Origin: Cryptomeria japonica
Lineage: Eukaryota; Streptophyta; Pinopsida; Cupressales; Cupressaceae
NCBI RefSeq assembly: GCF_030272615.1
Contig: NC_081413.1
Span: 566,182,041-566,246,040, forward strand
DNA: 64,000 nt
Direction: 5' to 3'
Every line of letters starts with the position of its first letter. The stretch's first letter is position 1. Made by a program: the position numbers and the translations under genes. Shown here in pieces: positions 34,802 to 46,927 of the stretch. The notes beneath the pieces were generated by a model that was not told where the DNA came from, searched no databases, and worked only from the letters and a program-made list of their open reading frames with translations.

Positions 34802-35589
34802 TGTTGGCAAATGCACACTCCAATGAGAAATTGTAGGTGATTGAAGGTTTTGTCATTGATGGCAACCTTGCAATCATATGATACTAGGAAGAAAAATATA
34901 CCGACATCAACATCAACAAACTCTACACCGGCATACAGAACACCGACAGTGAAAGGAAGGATACCGGCACCCTGGCCGATAGGAATTTTGTTTATAATGT
35001 ATTTTGTAATTAATTGTAAAATCATTGTAAGCCAACACGGCGAGTTGTAATACGACTCATATATGTATGAGATCACTATAGAACATTTTGTAATAAGGTG
35101 ATAGGCGAAATTATGCAAACCTAATATGTGAATTATAGGTTAAGGGTTTATGTATGAAGTAGAGCTAAAACCAGTATTGGATCTAGCATAGTAGATGCTA
35201 ATTTGAAGCCGTACAAGACATTGGATTTACATAATCCATTTTGTAAGTCAGTGTGACTTCCCCTTTTGTATTTGAGCAGTGAGCTCTAGGCACTTGGTCG
35301 TCCTACATGTGCAGGCCCCTATTGTATGAGTAATATTCACTTATTGGCCAATAAGAAAATATTGTGGGTCACAAATCCCACCGAGGTTTTTCCCACACCA
35401 GGTTTCCTTGTTAAAATACTATGTTATGGTGTGATTTTCATATGGTTGTTGTTATTCCTATTTACTATATTATTTCTAGTTTATCGATACACAATATTGA
35501 TATGCTTTTCATGTTTTAAATCAAGTAAATTCATTAACTGGTAAGATACTAATTCACCCCCCCTCTCAGTATCTTTGGGAATCCTAACA
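34802..35589 (+). repeat. 3' LTR of the pol-less copia-type element
   Basis: Matches 25969-26770; ends GGAATCCTAACA, followed by the duplicated ATGAC. Confidence 0.93.
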
Positions 35590-35662
35590 ATGACCCCTTA
35601 AGGCACCAAATTGTGTTGTTATGGGTCATATGCTATCCTAAGGGGTCATGGGACACCATATG
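35590..35662. repeat. Satellite array, segment D (less than one monomer)
   Basis: A 73-base piece of the same satellite, caught between the pol-less element and the solo LTR. It shows that these two inserted only about 70 bases apart. Confidence 0.9.
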
Positions 35663-37318
35663 TGTTGACTTCTTCTCTTTGTTGTTTTTTCCTTGATGAC
35701 AATTGACATTTCTTAATAGTGAAGGTGGCATCTGGAAGCATTATTATGATGATTACATGGACTGTTGTTTATTGATATTTGGTTGCATTAATATCAAAGT
35801 GACTTGGCTTCGTGCTTACTATTTTCATTATGTCAGTAGTTATATTGGATGGATTTCAAATATTCATTCATTTCCATTTGGTACTCGAATGAAACTCAAA
35901 ATAGAGTAAAACAAAATACTTTTTCATTGTGCGCTATAATGAACAATGAACCCTAGCTGCCATGATGAATCTGTAGTCACAGATGGATGTGTTCTTGTTG
36001 GTAATCAGTTTTAGGTTTCATCTATACAAGACTATGTCAAGAGGCAAGTTGTTTGGTTGACTACCCACGAGCTGAAAACGAAGATAACTGAGATTTTTGT
36101 GTTGTTGCAACTTAACAAAGCTACAATGAGCATTCTTGTGCAGACTTTGACTTATCTTTCACCTATGAGGAAGAGTAGTTTTTGGAGATTCTTTCAATGC
36201 TATTTATGGCTGATTTCTCTGGGATGTCATGTAGATTTTGTGGAGTATTTACAAGGTTTTTCAATAGCCTTCTTCAGGTGATTTTGATTTACAATGACAG
36301 AGGTAACTTTTTGTATATACGATATCTCTTTCAGTTTTTTGAAAAATAGTTATCTTTTTCAGTTCAAAAATTAAAAAAAAAGTTTTCTCATTAACAGCTA
36401 ATCAGTTAGGGTCTGGTAACCTTATTTGAGGGTTACTCATGAAGACAATTTTTGTGATCTTAAAAAATGAAGAGAGAGTTTTGAACAGAAAATGAAAAAG
36501 TGTGAAGAGGTTTTTTGTTTGTAAATGAAAAATATAATAGATCAGTTTTGGCATTTTTTCTAGAAGAGAGACAGTTTGTGTCTCAAGTTATTTTGTGACA
36601 GTTAAAAATTCTTACTGTATATTGTTTTCAATAAGGATTTTGGGATTGCAGTCACAATGCAGTTGTAAGGTCAGTATTGATAACAATTTTTGCACAGGGT
36701 TCTTTTAATTTGAGCGGTGTTGAGCAGAGACTCCACGAAGGTTCATTATGCTTGAGAATTGTTCTTAAAATTTTGCATAGGAATTCAAGAAAGATAAGGT
36801 GTTGAGAAGAGACTCCACCTTTGTGCATTAAAGAAGGATAAGGTGTTGAGCAGAGACTCCACCATTGTGATAAGTTGATGTTTTGTTTGAGATGGAATAA
36901 AATTGGCAGGTTACGAGTGGTTTTTTATACCCCATGAGGGTTTTTCCACTTATGAAATTATTGTGTTATGCATTGTTGTCTATCTATCTTAAATTATCTT
37001 TGTGGTCATTCAAGTTGTTAGGCTCTGATACTTTATATTGTTCATGCTTTTGCAAAATCATTATCTTTTAAAATCTATTATATCTCGTTGCATGTGGACA
37101 CTTTATTACAGCAGTTAGTTTAAAAAAAAAAAAATTGCATTGTAGAGAGCATACATAGGTTGTTCATTAAATTGAATTGAACTATCCTACAAATGCTCTT
37201 GAAATGAATTAAATATTTGTTCACAAGGTTCTGTTGTTCAAGTTTGTCTTGGTCTTGAGAGTGAAGTTTTATTTCACTCTGATTCACCCCCCCTCTTAGA
37301 GTGAATCCATTTCCAACA
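35663..37318 (+). mobile_element. Solo LTR (1.66 kb), copia-like
   Basis: Starts TGTTGACTTC, ends TTCCAACA, and is flanked by an exact five-base duplication ATATG (35658-35662 and 37319-37323) in the satellite. There is no second LTR, primer site or coding frame, so it is a solo LTR left by recombination. The orientation is inferred from its right end, GATTCACCCCCCCTCTTAGAG, which resembles the LTR end of the element to its left. Three copies of GTGTTGAGCAGAGACTCCAC (near 36716, 36798 and 36841) form a local repeat. Confidence 0.85.
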
Positions 37319-40300
37319 ATATGACCCCTAAAGACAACATACAACCCCTTATGACACCATATTGGGTCATTATGGGTCTTATAGTGTCCTAATGGGTCAT
37401 ATTGTGTCCTATGCACCCTTAAGACACCATATGACCCCTTAAGACACCATATTGGGTCGTTATGGGTCATATTGTGTCCTATGACCCCTTAGGACATCAT
37501 ATGACCCCTGAAGGCACCAAATATGTCGTTATGGGTCATATGGTGTCCTAAGGGGTCATGGGACACCATATGACCCCTAGGGACAACATATGACACCTTA
37601 TGACACCATATTGGGGTGTTATAGGTCCTACGGTATCCTAAGGGGTCATATTGTGTCCTACGACCTCTCAGGACACCATATGACCCCTTAAGACACCATA
37701 TTGGGTCATTATAGGTCCTATGGTGTCCTAAAGGGTCATATTATGTCCTACGACCCCTTAGGACACCATATGACCCCTTAAGACACCAAAATGTGTCGTT
37801 AGGGGTCATATGGTGTCTTAATGGGTCATGGGACACCATATGACCCCTAAGGACAACATACAACCCCTTATGACACCATATTGGGTCTTTAAGGGTCCTA
37901 TAGTATCCTAAGGGGTCATATTCTACAACCCCTTAGGACACCATCTGATCCCTTAAGACACCAAATTGTGTTTTTATGGTTCATATGGTGTCCTAAGGGG
38001 TCAAGGGACACAATACGGCCCCTAAGGACAACATATGACCCCTTATGACACCATATTGGGTTGTTATAGGTCCTATGGTGTTGTAAGGGATCATATTAGG
38101 TCCTACGACCCTTTAAGACACCATATTACCCCTTAAGACACCATATTGGGTTGTTATAGGTCTTATGGTGTCCTAAGGGTTCATATTGTGTCCTACGACC
38201 CCTTAGCACACCATATGACCCCTTAAGACACCAAATTGTGTAGTTAGGGGTCATATGGTGTCCTAATAGGTCATGGGACACCATATGACCCCTAAGGACA
38301 ACATACGACCCCTTATGACACCATATTGGGTTTTTAGGGGTCCTATGGTGTCCTAAGGGATCATATTTTGTTCTACGACCCCTTAGGATACCATATGACC
38401 CCTTAAGACACCATATTGGGTTGTTATATATCCTTTGTTGTCCTAAGGGGTCATATTGTGTCCTATGATCTCTTAGGACACCAGATGACCCCTTAAGACA
38501 CCAAATTGTGTCGTTATGGGTCATATGGTGTCCTAAGGGGTCATGGGACACCATATGACCCCCAAGGAAAACATACGACCCCTTATGACACTATATTGGG
38601 TCGTTATGGGTCCTATGTTGTCCTAAGGGGTCATATTGTGTCCTACCACCCCTTAGGACACTTTATTGGGTTGTTATGGGTCCTATGGTGTCTTAAGGGT
38701 TCATATTGTGGCCTACAACCCTTTAGGACACCATACCATATTGGGTCATTACGGGTCCTATGGTGTCCTAAGGGGTCATATTGTTCCTACAACCCCTTAG
38801 GACACCATATGACCCCTTAAGACACCAGATTTTGTTGTTATGGGACATATTGTATCCTAAGGGGTCATATTGTGTACTAAGGGGTCATGGGACACCATAT
38901 GATGCCTAAGGACAACAAATGACCCCTTATGACACCATATTGGGTCATTATGATTCACATGGAGTCCTAAGGGGTCATATTGTGTCTTATGACCCTAAGG
39001 ACACCATAAGACCCCTTAAGACACCAAATTGTGTCGTTATGGATCATATTGTGTCCTAAGGGGTCATATGGGGTCCGAAGGGGTCATGGGACACTATATG
39101 ACCCCTAAGGACAACATACGACCCCTTATGACACCATATTGGGTCTTTATGGGTCCTATGGTATTGTAAGGTGTCATATTGTGTCCTAAGACTCCTTAGG
39201 ACACCATATAACCCCTTAAGATGCCATATTGGGTCATTATAGGTCATATGGTGTTGTAAGGGGTCATATTGTGACCTACGACCCCTTAGGACACCATATG
39301 ACCCCTTAGGACATGATATGACCCTTTATGACTATACACAATGTCGTTATGGGTCATATGACCCTTTATTACACCATATGGTGTCGTTAGGGGTCATATG
39401 GTGTCCTAAGGGGTCATGGGATACAATATGACCCCTAAAGACAACATACGACCCCTTATGACACTATATTGGGTCGTTATGAGTCATATGGTATTTAGAG
39501 GGGTCTCATTATGCCCTACAACCCCTTAGTACACCATATGACCCCTTAAGACACCAAATTATATCGTTATGGGTCATATTGCGTCTTAAGGGGTCATGGG
39601 ACACTATATGACCCCTAAGGTCAACATATGACCCTTTATGACACCATATTGGGTTGTTATAGGTCCTATGGTGTCCTAAGGGGTCATATTGTGTCCTACA
39701 ACCCCTTAGGACATCATATGACCCCTTAAGAAACCAAATTGTGTCATTGTGGGTCATATGGTATCCTAAGGCGTCATAGGACACCATATGACCCCTAAGG
39801 ACAACATATGACCCTTTACGATACCATATTGGGTCGTTATGGGTCCTATGGTGTTCTAAGGCATCATATTGTGTTCTATGACCCCTTAGGACACCATATT
39901 ACCCCTTAAGACACCATATTGGGTTGTTATGGGTCATATGGTGTCCTAAGGGGTCATATTATGTTCTAAGACCCCTTAGGACACCATATGACCTCTTAAG
40001 GCACCAAATTGTGTCATTAGGGGTGATATGGTGTCATAATGGGTCATGGAACACCATATGACCCCTAAGGACAACATACAACCCTTTATGACACCATTTT
40101 GGGTTGTTATGGGTCCTATGGTGTCCTAATGGGTCATATTATGTCCCATAACCCCTTAAGACACCATAGGACCCCTTAGGACACCATATTGGGTCATTAT
40201 GGGTCATATGGTGTCCTAAGGGGTCGTATGTTGTCGTTAGGTGTCATATGGTGTCCCATGACCCCTTAGGACACCATAGGACCCATAACAACCCAATATG

Positions 40301-41552
40301 GTGTCTTAAGGGGTCGTATGGTATCCTAAGGGGTCGTAGGACACAATATGACCCTTATACACACCATATGACTTATAACGACCCAATATGGTGTCATAAG
40401 GGGTCATATGTTATCCTTAGGGGTCATATGGTGTCCCATGACCCCTTAGGACACCATATGACCCATAAAAACATAATTTGGTGTCTTGAGGGGTCATATG
40501 GTGTCCTAAGAGGTCGTAGGACACAATTTGACCCCTTAGGACACCATATGACCCATAACGACCCAATATGGTTTCTTAAGGGGTCATATGGTGTCCTAAG
40601 GGCTCATATGACCCAATATGACCCATTAGGACACCATAAGACCCATAACAACCCAATATGGTGTCATAAGGGGTTGTATGTTATCCTTAGGGGTCATATG
40701 GTGTCCCATGACCCCCTTGGAAACCATATGACCCATAAGGACACAATTTGGTGTCTTAAGGGGTCATATGGTGTCCTAAGGGGTTGTAGGACACAATATG
40801 ACCCCTTAGGACACCATAAGACCCCTTAGGATGCCATATGACCCCTTAAGACACCATATGACTCGTTATGGGTCCTATGGTGTCTTAAGGGGTCATATTG
40901 TATCCTATGACCCCTTAGGACACCATATGACCCCTTAAGACACCATATTGGGTTGTTATGGGTCATATGGTGTCCTAAGGGGCATATTGTGTCCTAGGAC
41001 CCCTTAGGACACCATATGACCCCTTAAGACATCATATTGGGTCGTTATCGATCATATGGTGTCCTAAGGGGTCATATTGTGTCCTGTGACCCCTTAGGAC
41101 ACCATATGACCCCTTAAGACACCAAATTATGTTGTTATGGGTCATATGGTATCCTAAGGGGTCATGGGACACCATATGACCCCTAAGGATAACATACCAC
41201 CCCTTATGACACCATATTGGGTCGTTATGAGTCATATGGTGTCCATAGGGGTCATATTGTGTGCTATGACCCCTTAGGACACTATACAACCCTTTAAGAC
41301 ACCATATTGGGTCGTTATGGGTCCTATGGTGTCCTAAGGGGTAATATTGTGTCCTACAACCCCTTAGGACACCATACGACCCCTTAGGACATGAAATTGT
41401 GTTGTTATGGGTCATATGGTGTCCTAATGGGTCATGGGACACCATATGACCCCGAAGGACAACATACGACCCCTTAAGACACCAAATTGTGTTATGGGTC
41501 ATATGGTGTCCTAAGGGGTCATGGGACACCATATGACCCCTTATGGTCACTC
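37319..41552. repeat. Satellite array, segment E, with an inverted block at about 40215-40850
   Basis: Last segment of the ~90-bp satellite. Its variant order (TGTACTAAGG near 38875, CCTTAGTACACC near 39530, inverted block from 40215) repeats the order seen at 9500, 10145 and 10840. Confidence 0.93.
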
Positions 41553-41675
41553 TCTCTCTCCCCCCTCTCCATCTCTCTCTCCCCCCTCTCCATCTCTCTC
41601 TCTCCCCCTCCCCACTCTCCCCTAATCTCTCTCTTCCCCTCTCTCTCTCTCCCTCTCATTCTCTCTCTCTTTATT
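41553..41675. repeat. CT-rich microsatellite at the right edge of the array
   Basis: CTCTCTCTCCCCCCTCTCC-type pyrimidine tract directly after the last satellite unit; inverse of the GA tract at 2691-2952. The open frames through it are low-complexity artefacts. Confidence 0.9.
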
Positions 41676-41935
41676 ATATATTGTTATATTATAATATAAT
41701 ATTCTATAATATATTATTATATTATATTATATAAGATATATAAAATAATATATTATTATATTATATAATATATTATTACATTATATATATTATATAATAT
41801 TATATTATATAATATAATAATATATAATATAATAATATGTTATATATTATATAATATGTAATATATAATATATTATTATATTACATTATATATTATATAA
41901 TTTATTTTTTAATTTAAAATTACAAATAAAAATTG
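41676..41935. repeat. A/T-only repeat tract
   Basis: About 250 bases of nearly pure TATA/ATAATATA repeats that can fold on themselves. Counterpart of the AT-rich stretch 2590-2690 on the other side of the array. Confidence 0.85.
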
Positions 41936-42039
41936 GATATCTAATATTATCGGATATCCGATTTAATCGCATATCCAATTTGCTTAGGTGTTTACCATGC
42001 CAAGGTGTACTGACACCTAGGCCAACATGGATTTTTGCG

Positions 42040-42300
42040 TTTTTAGGTGAGTGGAGAAGGCTAATTTTTCACATCGCCACTTTTTGGCCCCCCATGATCC
42101 TGCACTAACCCATACATAATCACATAACAATTCTTGATGACACAATAACAAATCCTGAAAAAATAATAACAAGGAAATGACATTAAAACAAGTCCAAATA
42201 ACATAATAACAAGTCCCGGGATAACATAACAAGTGTCATCATAAAAATTCCATAATACAATAACATGACATGATCTAAAATATATAATCTAAGAACTCTC
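42040..42300. repeat. Inverted end motif and subterminal repeats of a putative DNA transposon
   Basis: Contains CCATGATCCTGCA (inverse of TGCAGGATCATGG at 1690-1702) followed by CATAATCACATAACAA, AATAACATAATAACAAG and similar units, nearly identical to 1483-1583. The adjoining minus-strand gene ends just to the right. No exact terminus or target duplication could be fixed. Confidence 0.45.
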
Positions 42301-44283
42301 ATGCATCTCATTTGTAGTCCTCTTCACTCCATGTGAAGGTGTCTGAGATGAATCATCCTGTTGCACATGGTCCTAAGATGCACCATCATGTGTGTGTGCA
42401 GTATCAATGTCTCCACCCTCCTGTACATTATTAAAAGATTTTACATGAGAAGAAGTTACTTGCATAATTCACCTATAAAGTAATTAAATACTGAAAATTT
42501 AAAATAAATTACCATACGACCGTGCTCTACAATGCCCTCACTGGTATGTGGAGGTCCACTACATGAACAAGAAAAGTGGTTGTAGTCAAGTCCTGTAAAA
42601 AAAACATTGTACATCAATTTTGATAATCCCTATAAAAGCCAGGTATACAATATAAACAAATTAGAAATTATTTTTCTAATCATCACTGCGAATGACAATG
42701 TCGATGGTTGTAATTGGCTCAATCCCATAGCCATACCAATACTGGTAGTGGTATCGACCTGAACAACATATATAAAGCATGAATAAAACTTGTATATATA
42801 CATAAATTATAAAGTATATATATGGGAAAACTAATTGATGGGTGAAGACATACATGTGATGCACCATCAAACAATCCAGAAGCCTACAATTGCAAAAAAT
42901 AATGAACATGAATTACGGTTGTACATAAATTAGTAAGCATATAAACAAATAAATGGATGAAAAACATACTAGTGGTATATGAGGTTGAGCCTCAGCGGTC
43001 AACGGATCATGTGAAGAACTACCCACCTCGGTGCTACATGAAGAACCCTACAAAATTGTGAAAATATATCATAAACATCATTACATTAAAAATTTTATTG
43101 TTTATTTTAAAAGTACATATCATTACAATGTATTTAGATGAAAGTCATACCGTAAATGGGTCACCGACATCTCTAGGTATTGAGGTAACATTATGTTGGT
43201 TCCTCAATGACGTGGTATGATCCATCCTCTGTTCAGAAAAAATTGACTCATGTTATGGTTCATATGTGTATATATAAGGAATTTAATATTGCACTGTAAA
43301 TTATATAAATAAATTTGTACCTCTTTAGGTTGATCATCGTTTGCCCATAGGAGATCAAAATATGAAGAGATGACATCAACATGTGTAGCCTCCTTGGCAT
43401 CATCATAACCACCATGGGCAACATCAGGATCATCAAAATCACCATCTCCTCCAGGAACAGCCTCACTCTGTGGACCCATACATACATTCTCGTAGCTCAT
43501 GCAAACATGTGCTAAGCTGGGGGTAGCCCTCACCTCGCGCAACTACTATACCAAATTGCCCGATAGGGCACTCAATGAACCAAGAGCAGAATCCATTGCT
43601 CGATGATGGGAAGGTGTTGGAACAATTGGTGAAGGAAGAGGAACCAAGGGATCATTGCGCACATGGTTTCTTACTTTGTCGCTCAATTTGGCCCCCAACC
43701 TATCCTAGGGCATGCCTCTCCCAACCACCTGAAATGATCTAATATCAAAGTAATTGAGATTTTTACCCAATTCAAATTCGACCCACAATTTTTTCAAAAA
43801 ATACATGGGGAGGTCATGATTGGAGTGTGGTGGATAGTCAAAGACCATCCACCATCGCTCCTAAAAGTGTCTAGCTATGCCTGGATGCCTACACCATCGA
43901 ATTGAGATCCGTGGATTCTTCGGATCTATCTATTCACCCATCTTAGGGTTCACAAAATATTGTTTCAAATCGATTTTTGTTATTTTTAATTCATTAACTT
44001 GTTTGTATGTTAGGCCATCAGTGTAAAATGCACGCAATCCCTCCCTCCAACTATGATAGCTATCTAGCTCACTATCTAAAGCCTGTACAAACTGCACAAT
44101 CCCTTGCATACTATCTGCAAGGCGTAATAGTTGCAGAGGTGGATGAGGCTCACATCTAATGGTATGGATATCTCTAATCAAAGAATCAATATTCCTCCTA
44201 ATGGTCTACCTCAACTGATCGAGTGGAGGTGGAGGTGGAGGTGGCGCTAGACCTAATAGCTCATCTATCTCAAACTCATCCAT
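42283..44283 (-). pseudogene. Decayed multi-exon gene of unknown function, possibly transposon-borne
   Basis: Not recognised. Reading the minus strand from ATG 44283, exon 1 (to about 43321) starts MDEFEIDELLGLAPPPPPPP, has a helical domain (44181-43930) and an acidic Asp/Gly-rich part, and carries TAG at several places where CAG fits (after DQLR, after PKMGE, after ARHF, after GRGMP, and a pair before LREVR). Consensus-like splice sites mark further exons at about 43228-43151, 43056-42971, 42885-42857, 42769-42680, 42592-42511 and 42433-42283; the first few join in phase 0. The last exon ends in TAG. Introns rule out a retrocopy. Its place next to subterminal repeats suggests an accessory gene of a DNA transposon. 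Exon limits are read by eye. Confidence 0.5.
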
Positions 44284-44719
44284 TATGAGAAAATAATCTG
44301 CATATATATACAAACATGAAAATTTACAATTACTATTTAATTTACATTTCACCTTCCAAAAAAACTTATAATTAAATACAATTTACCAACTTAAATATAA
44401 AAAAAAGGAAACTCACATAGATATATAATATTATTAATAGGTGGGTCTATTTTAATAATAAGTATCATTTAAGAAATATTATCCACTTAAATCAAAGTAT
44501 AAGAAATATTCTACAAAATAAAACATCATAATGCGCATGCAACTCAAACAATACTTTTTAACATCTAAAGATGCATTAGTATAAGTTCCATCAAAATCAT
44601 AAAAATAGTCATGAGAGAGAGAGAGAGAGAATAGATAATGAATAAAATGACTCCACTGATTTAGATAATGAATAATCATCTCCTCTAGACTCCACTGAGG
44701 GCTCATTCTCGATTAAGAT

Positions 44720-45870
44720 TTTTTTAGTTGGCATTTTGGGCCATCATGGTGCATTTGTATGTTTGTTATAGAGAGATTGATGATTACAATACCCATGATA
44801 GTTGTACTCTGGGACACATAATAGTTGACCATCTTGTCATGAGAGGCTTTTAATCATAGTTTAATGGTAGCATTGTGTAGTTCATCTTTTCAAAGAAGGT
44901 AACTTCCATGGAATTACAATTTAGTACCATTGCAATATTTAACCATTATCTTCAATTAGGCTACCACTTTATATTTTCAAATCGATAGGAATCGATTCAA
45001 CTACTCTCTTTTGGTTTTAACTAAATTCATTAAAGTCATAAGTTATATCTATGAACTTGTCAATACATGTACTGCTTTGTTGTGTTCTTTGCTAGAATCA
45101 TGGGATGATTTAGTGATCGCAACTAGTAGTACTCCACTAAGTTGAAGCTTGAATAAATAGTAGGTTATCTACTCTTGGAAGAGTTAAAACAAAAAAAAAA
45201 CTCTATTTTTTTAAAGGATGCATTGGTTATTAGAGGAAGATAAAATGATAAAGCAAAGAGAAAAAATAAGAAAAATGACAAAGCTCCAAATCTAAAGTGA
45301 GATATAAGTCTCTCAATAAATCCTATGTTAAGCTTTATAATTATGTCAAGAAAATCCACATAAAAATGAATGCAAGATAAATATTACAAGAATGAATTAA
45401 ATGATGATTTAGATTCAATAAATTATTAGGATGACAATAGTGATATAATTGTTATATATTTGGAATGCATATATGTGAGGATACATGGATGATTAAATAT
45501 AGAGATTCTTTCCACATGACATTCTATTTCTCATTGAGGCATACTTTTACATTTAGTGTAATATTTTTTAAGTTCAAAAACATCTTTAGATGCACATTGC
45601 GACATTGGTAGAAGGTGGACTTTAGGAGTAGTTGAAATTTAGGATTTAATAATGTCATTTTAGAAACAATTGGGATACTTCACCAATAATGTCACTATGA
45701 TGACAAGTTGAATCGTTGATAACTTTTTATGACACTTTAACAACACTTAATGTCACTTCAATAAGAGCTAACATTTAGTGGAAATCTATCACTTTGGTAT
45801 CCATTGGACTTTATGGACATACTACCTCTAGGTTGGAATTTAATATCTAGCATCTCAATGACTCAAATTT
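44720..45870 (+). pseudogene. Old copia relic: gag and protease traces
   Basis: Heavily mutated but recognisable. At 45086-45121 the frame reads LLESWDDLVIA, the conserved end of copia gag. 45200-45380 keeps the spacing of a basic linker and CCHC knuckle with all cysteines lost (HIKMNAR remains). Near 45500 RDSFHMT resembles the copia protease motif. Multiple frameshifts and stops. The RNase H part of a similar relic appears beyond the gypsy insertion at 62566-62880. Confidence 0.55.
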
Positions 45871-45922
45871 AGAAGAAATGCTTTCAACAACCATGTTTTC
45901 AAAGCAAAATAGGAATGGCTAC
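45851..45922 (+). pseudogene. HMG-box gene fragment, left part, cut by the gypsy insertion
   Basis: The frame ends KQNRNGY at the insertion point and continues beyond the element as YNFLFVEQYKQLK (62351 on). RxGYNFFFAEQ is the start of the HMG box in plant ARID-HMG proteins (HMGB9/10/15 type). Upstream, the same frame has a short run containing STTMFSKQ, repeated as STTMFSKH downstream of the box, which suggests a small tandem duplication. TAG at 45848 closes the frame upstream. Confidence 0.6.
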
Positions 45923-46703
45923 TGTTTATGGTGAAAATGGATAACAATAATAATGATATTGAAAGGCTAAATGAATTCAACCACAAAACCCTAGCCTAAC
46001 AACAACAAAGATCCACCATAACATATGAAGATTACCTAAGACAATGCAAGTCAAACAAAATCACAAAGATTATACCATCACATGTCCAATAGGGTTTGGA
46101 TCTCCATTCTTCCTATCTCCATTGATCTTGCTTGATATATTTGCTTTCAGATTTTATGTGTACAAGAGCTCAACAAAGAATGGAATGTGGTTGCAAGTAG
46201 GATCGCATATGCCAAGTAGTCAATTGATCAAGTAGTTAGAATGATTGATTAGGGTTTGATAATGAAGGAAGCATCTCCTTATATAGAAGACACTATATGA
46301 AATGGAGGGATAAGATTGAGAGGTGTAAAAGGAGGTCGGCTATGATTAGAGGGTAGGTAGAGAAAATAATAAAATAATGAGAGGGGTAGGTAGTGTATGA
46401 ATTAAGAGATGAATGACATGTGTCATAGGTGGAAAAGGTTAATGAATTAATTAAATAAATAAAGATTTATTTAATTAATAGAAGAAGTGGGATCAATTAA
46501 ATAAATAAGATATTCATTTAATTTAGGAAAAGGATAATTTAAATAAATAAATGTATTTATTTAAATGAGAAATAAGGCTAGAAGAGGATAAATGAATTAA
46601 TTAAATAAATAAAGATTTATTTAATTAATAGAAGAATTAAGATTAGATAATTAAATAAATAAAATATTTATTTAATTAGACTGGACAATTTTGGGTGTCT
46701 ACA
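45923..46703 (-). repeat. 3' LTR of the gypsy element
   Basis: Plus-strand sequence TGTTTATGGTG to GGGTGTCTACA. It contains alternating ATTAATTAAATAAATAAA tracts. An open frame at 46044-46235 also occurs in the other LTR and is not taken as a gene. Confidence 0.95.
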
Positions 46704-46717
46704 TTTTGCCCCTCTTT
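46704..46717 (-). other. Polypurine tract of the gypsy element
   Basis: Minus strand AAAGAGGGGCAAAA directly before TGTAGACACC; identical to 15645-15658. Confidence 0.88.
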
Positions 46718-46927
46718 GAGACAATGCGGCTTGTCGCATTGTTTCAAAGAAGATAAGATGAACTGATACAGAGTTGCCCCAATATGGGAATGATATGCCC
46801 CCTCGAGAGATTGGATGAAAATGTCTGAAAAGATTGCAGACAATCTCTCGATAAGAAAGAGAGGCTAGAATGGACTGACCGGATAAAGTGATAGAGTCAC
46901 AGGATAAAGAAGACGGACTTGGGAAAG

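Larger units (their letters stand above)
25969..35589 (+). mobile_element. Pol-less copia-type LTR element with gag and a second long ORF
   Basis: LTRs 25969-26770 and 34802-35589, an exact target duplication ATGAC (25964-25968 and 35590-35594) within a satellite unit, a primer site TGGTATTAGAGC, and a polypurine tract AAAGGGGGAGAT. The 8-kb interior (including the nested 2.8-kb insertion) has a gag-like frame with four zinc knuckles and a second frame of about 1200 codons, but nothing resembling protease, integrase, RT or RNase H. It is therefore non-autonomous. PBS, polypurine tract and the pyrimidine-rich LTR end (CACCCCCCCTC) point to copia, perhaps near SIRE/Maximus, whose members carry an extra ORF. 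That placement is inference. Confidence 0.9.

Noticed and set aside
2953-41552. CRISPR-like array
   Set aside because: Repeats are contiguous and spacers are themselves repeats; the sequence is plant nuclear DNA.
41487-41734. Open frames over the CT-rich tract
   Set aside because: Ser/Leu/Pro-only products of a microsatellite; low complexity.
44611-44632. Short GA run as a regulatory element
   Set aside because: A simple (GA)n run of about 20 bases with no linked gene start.
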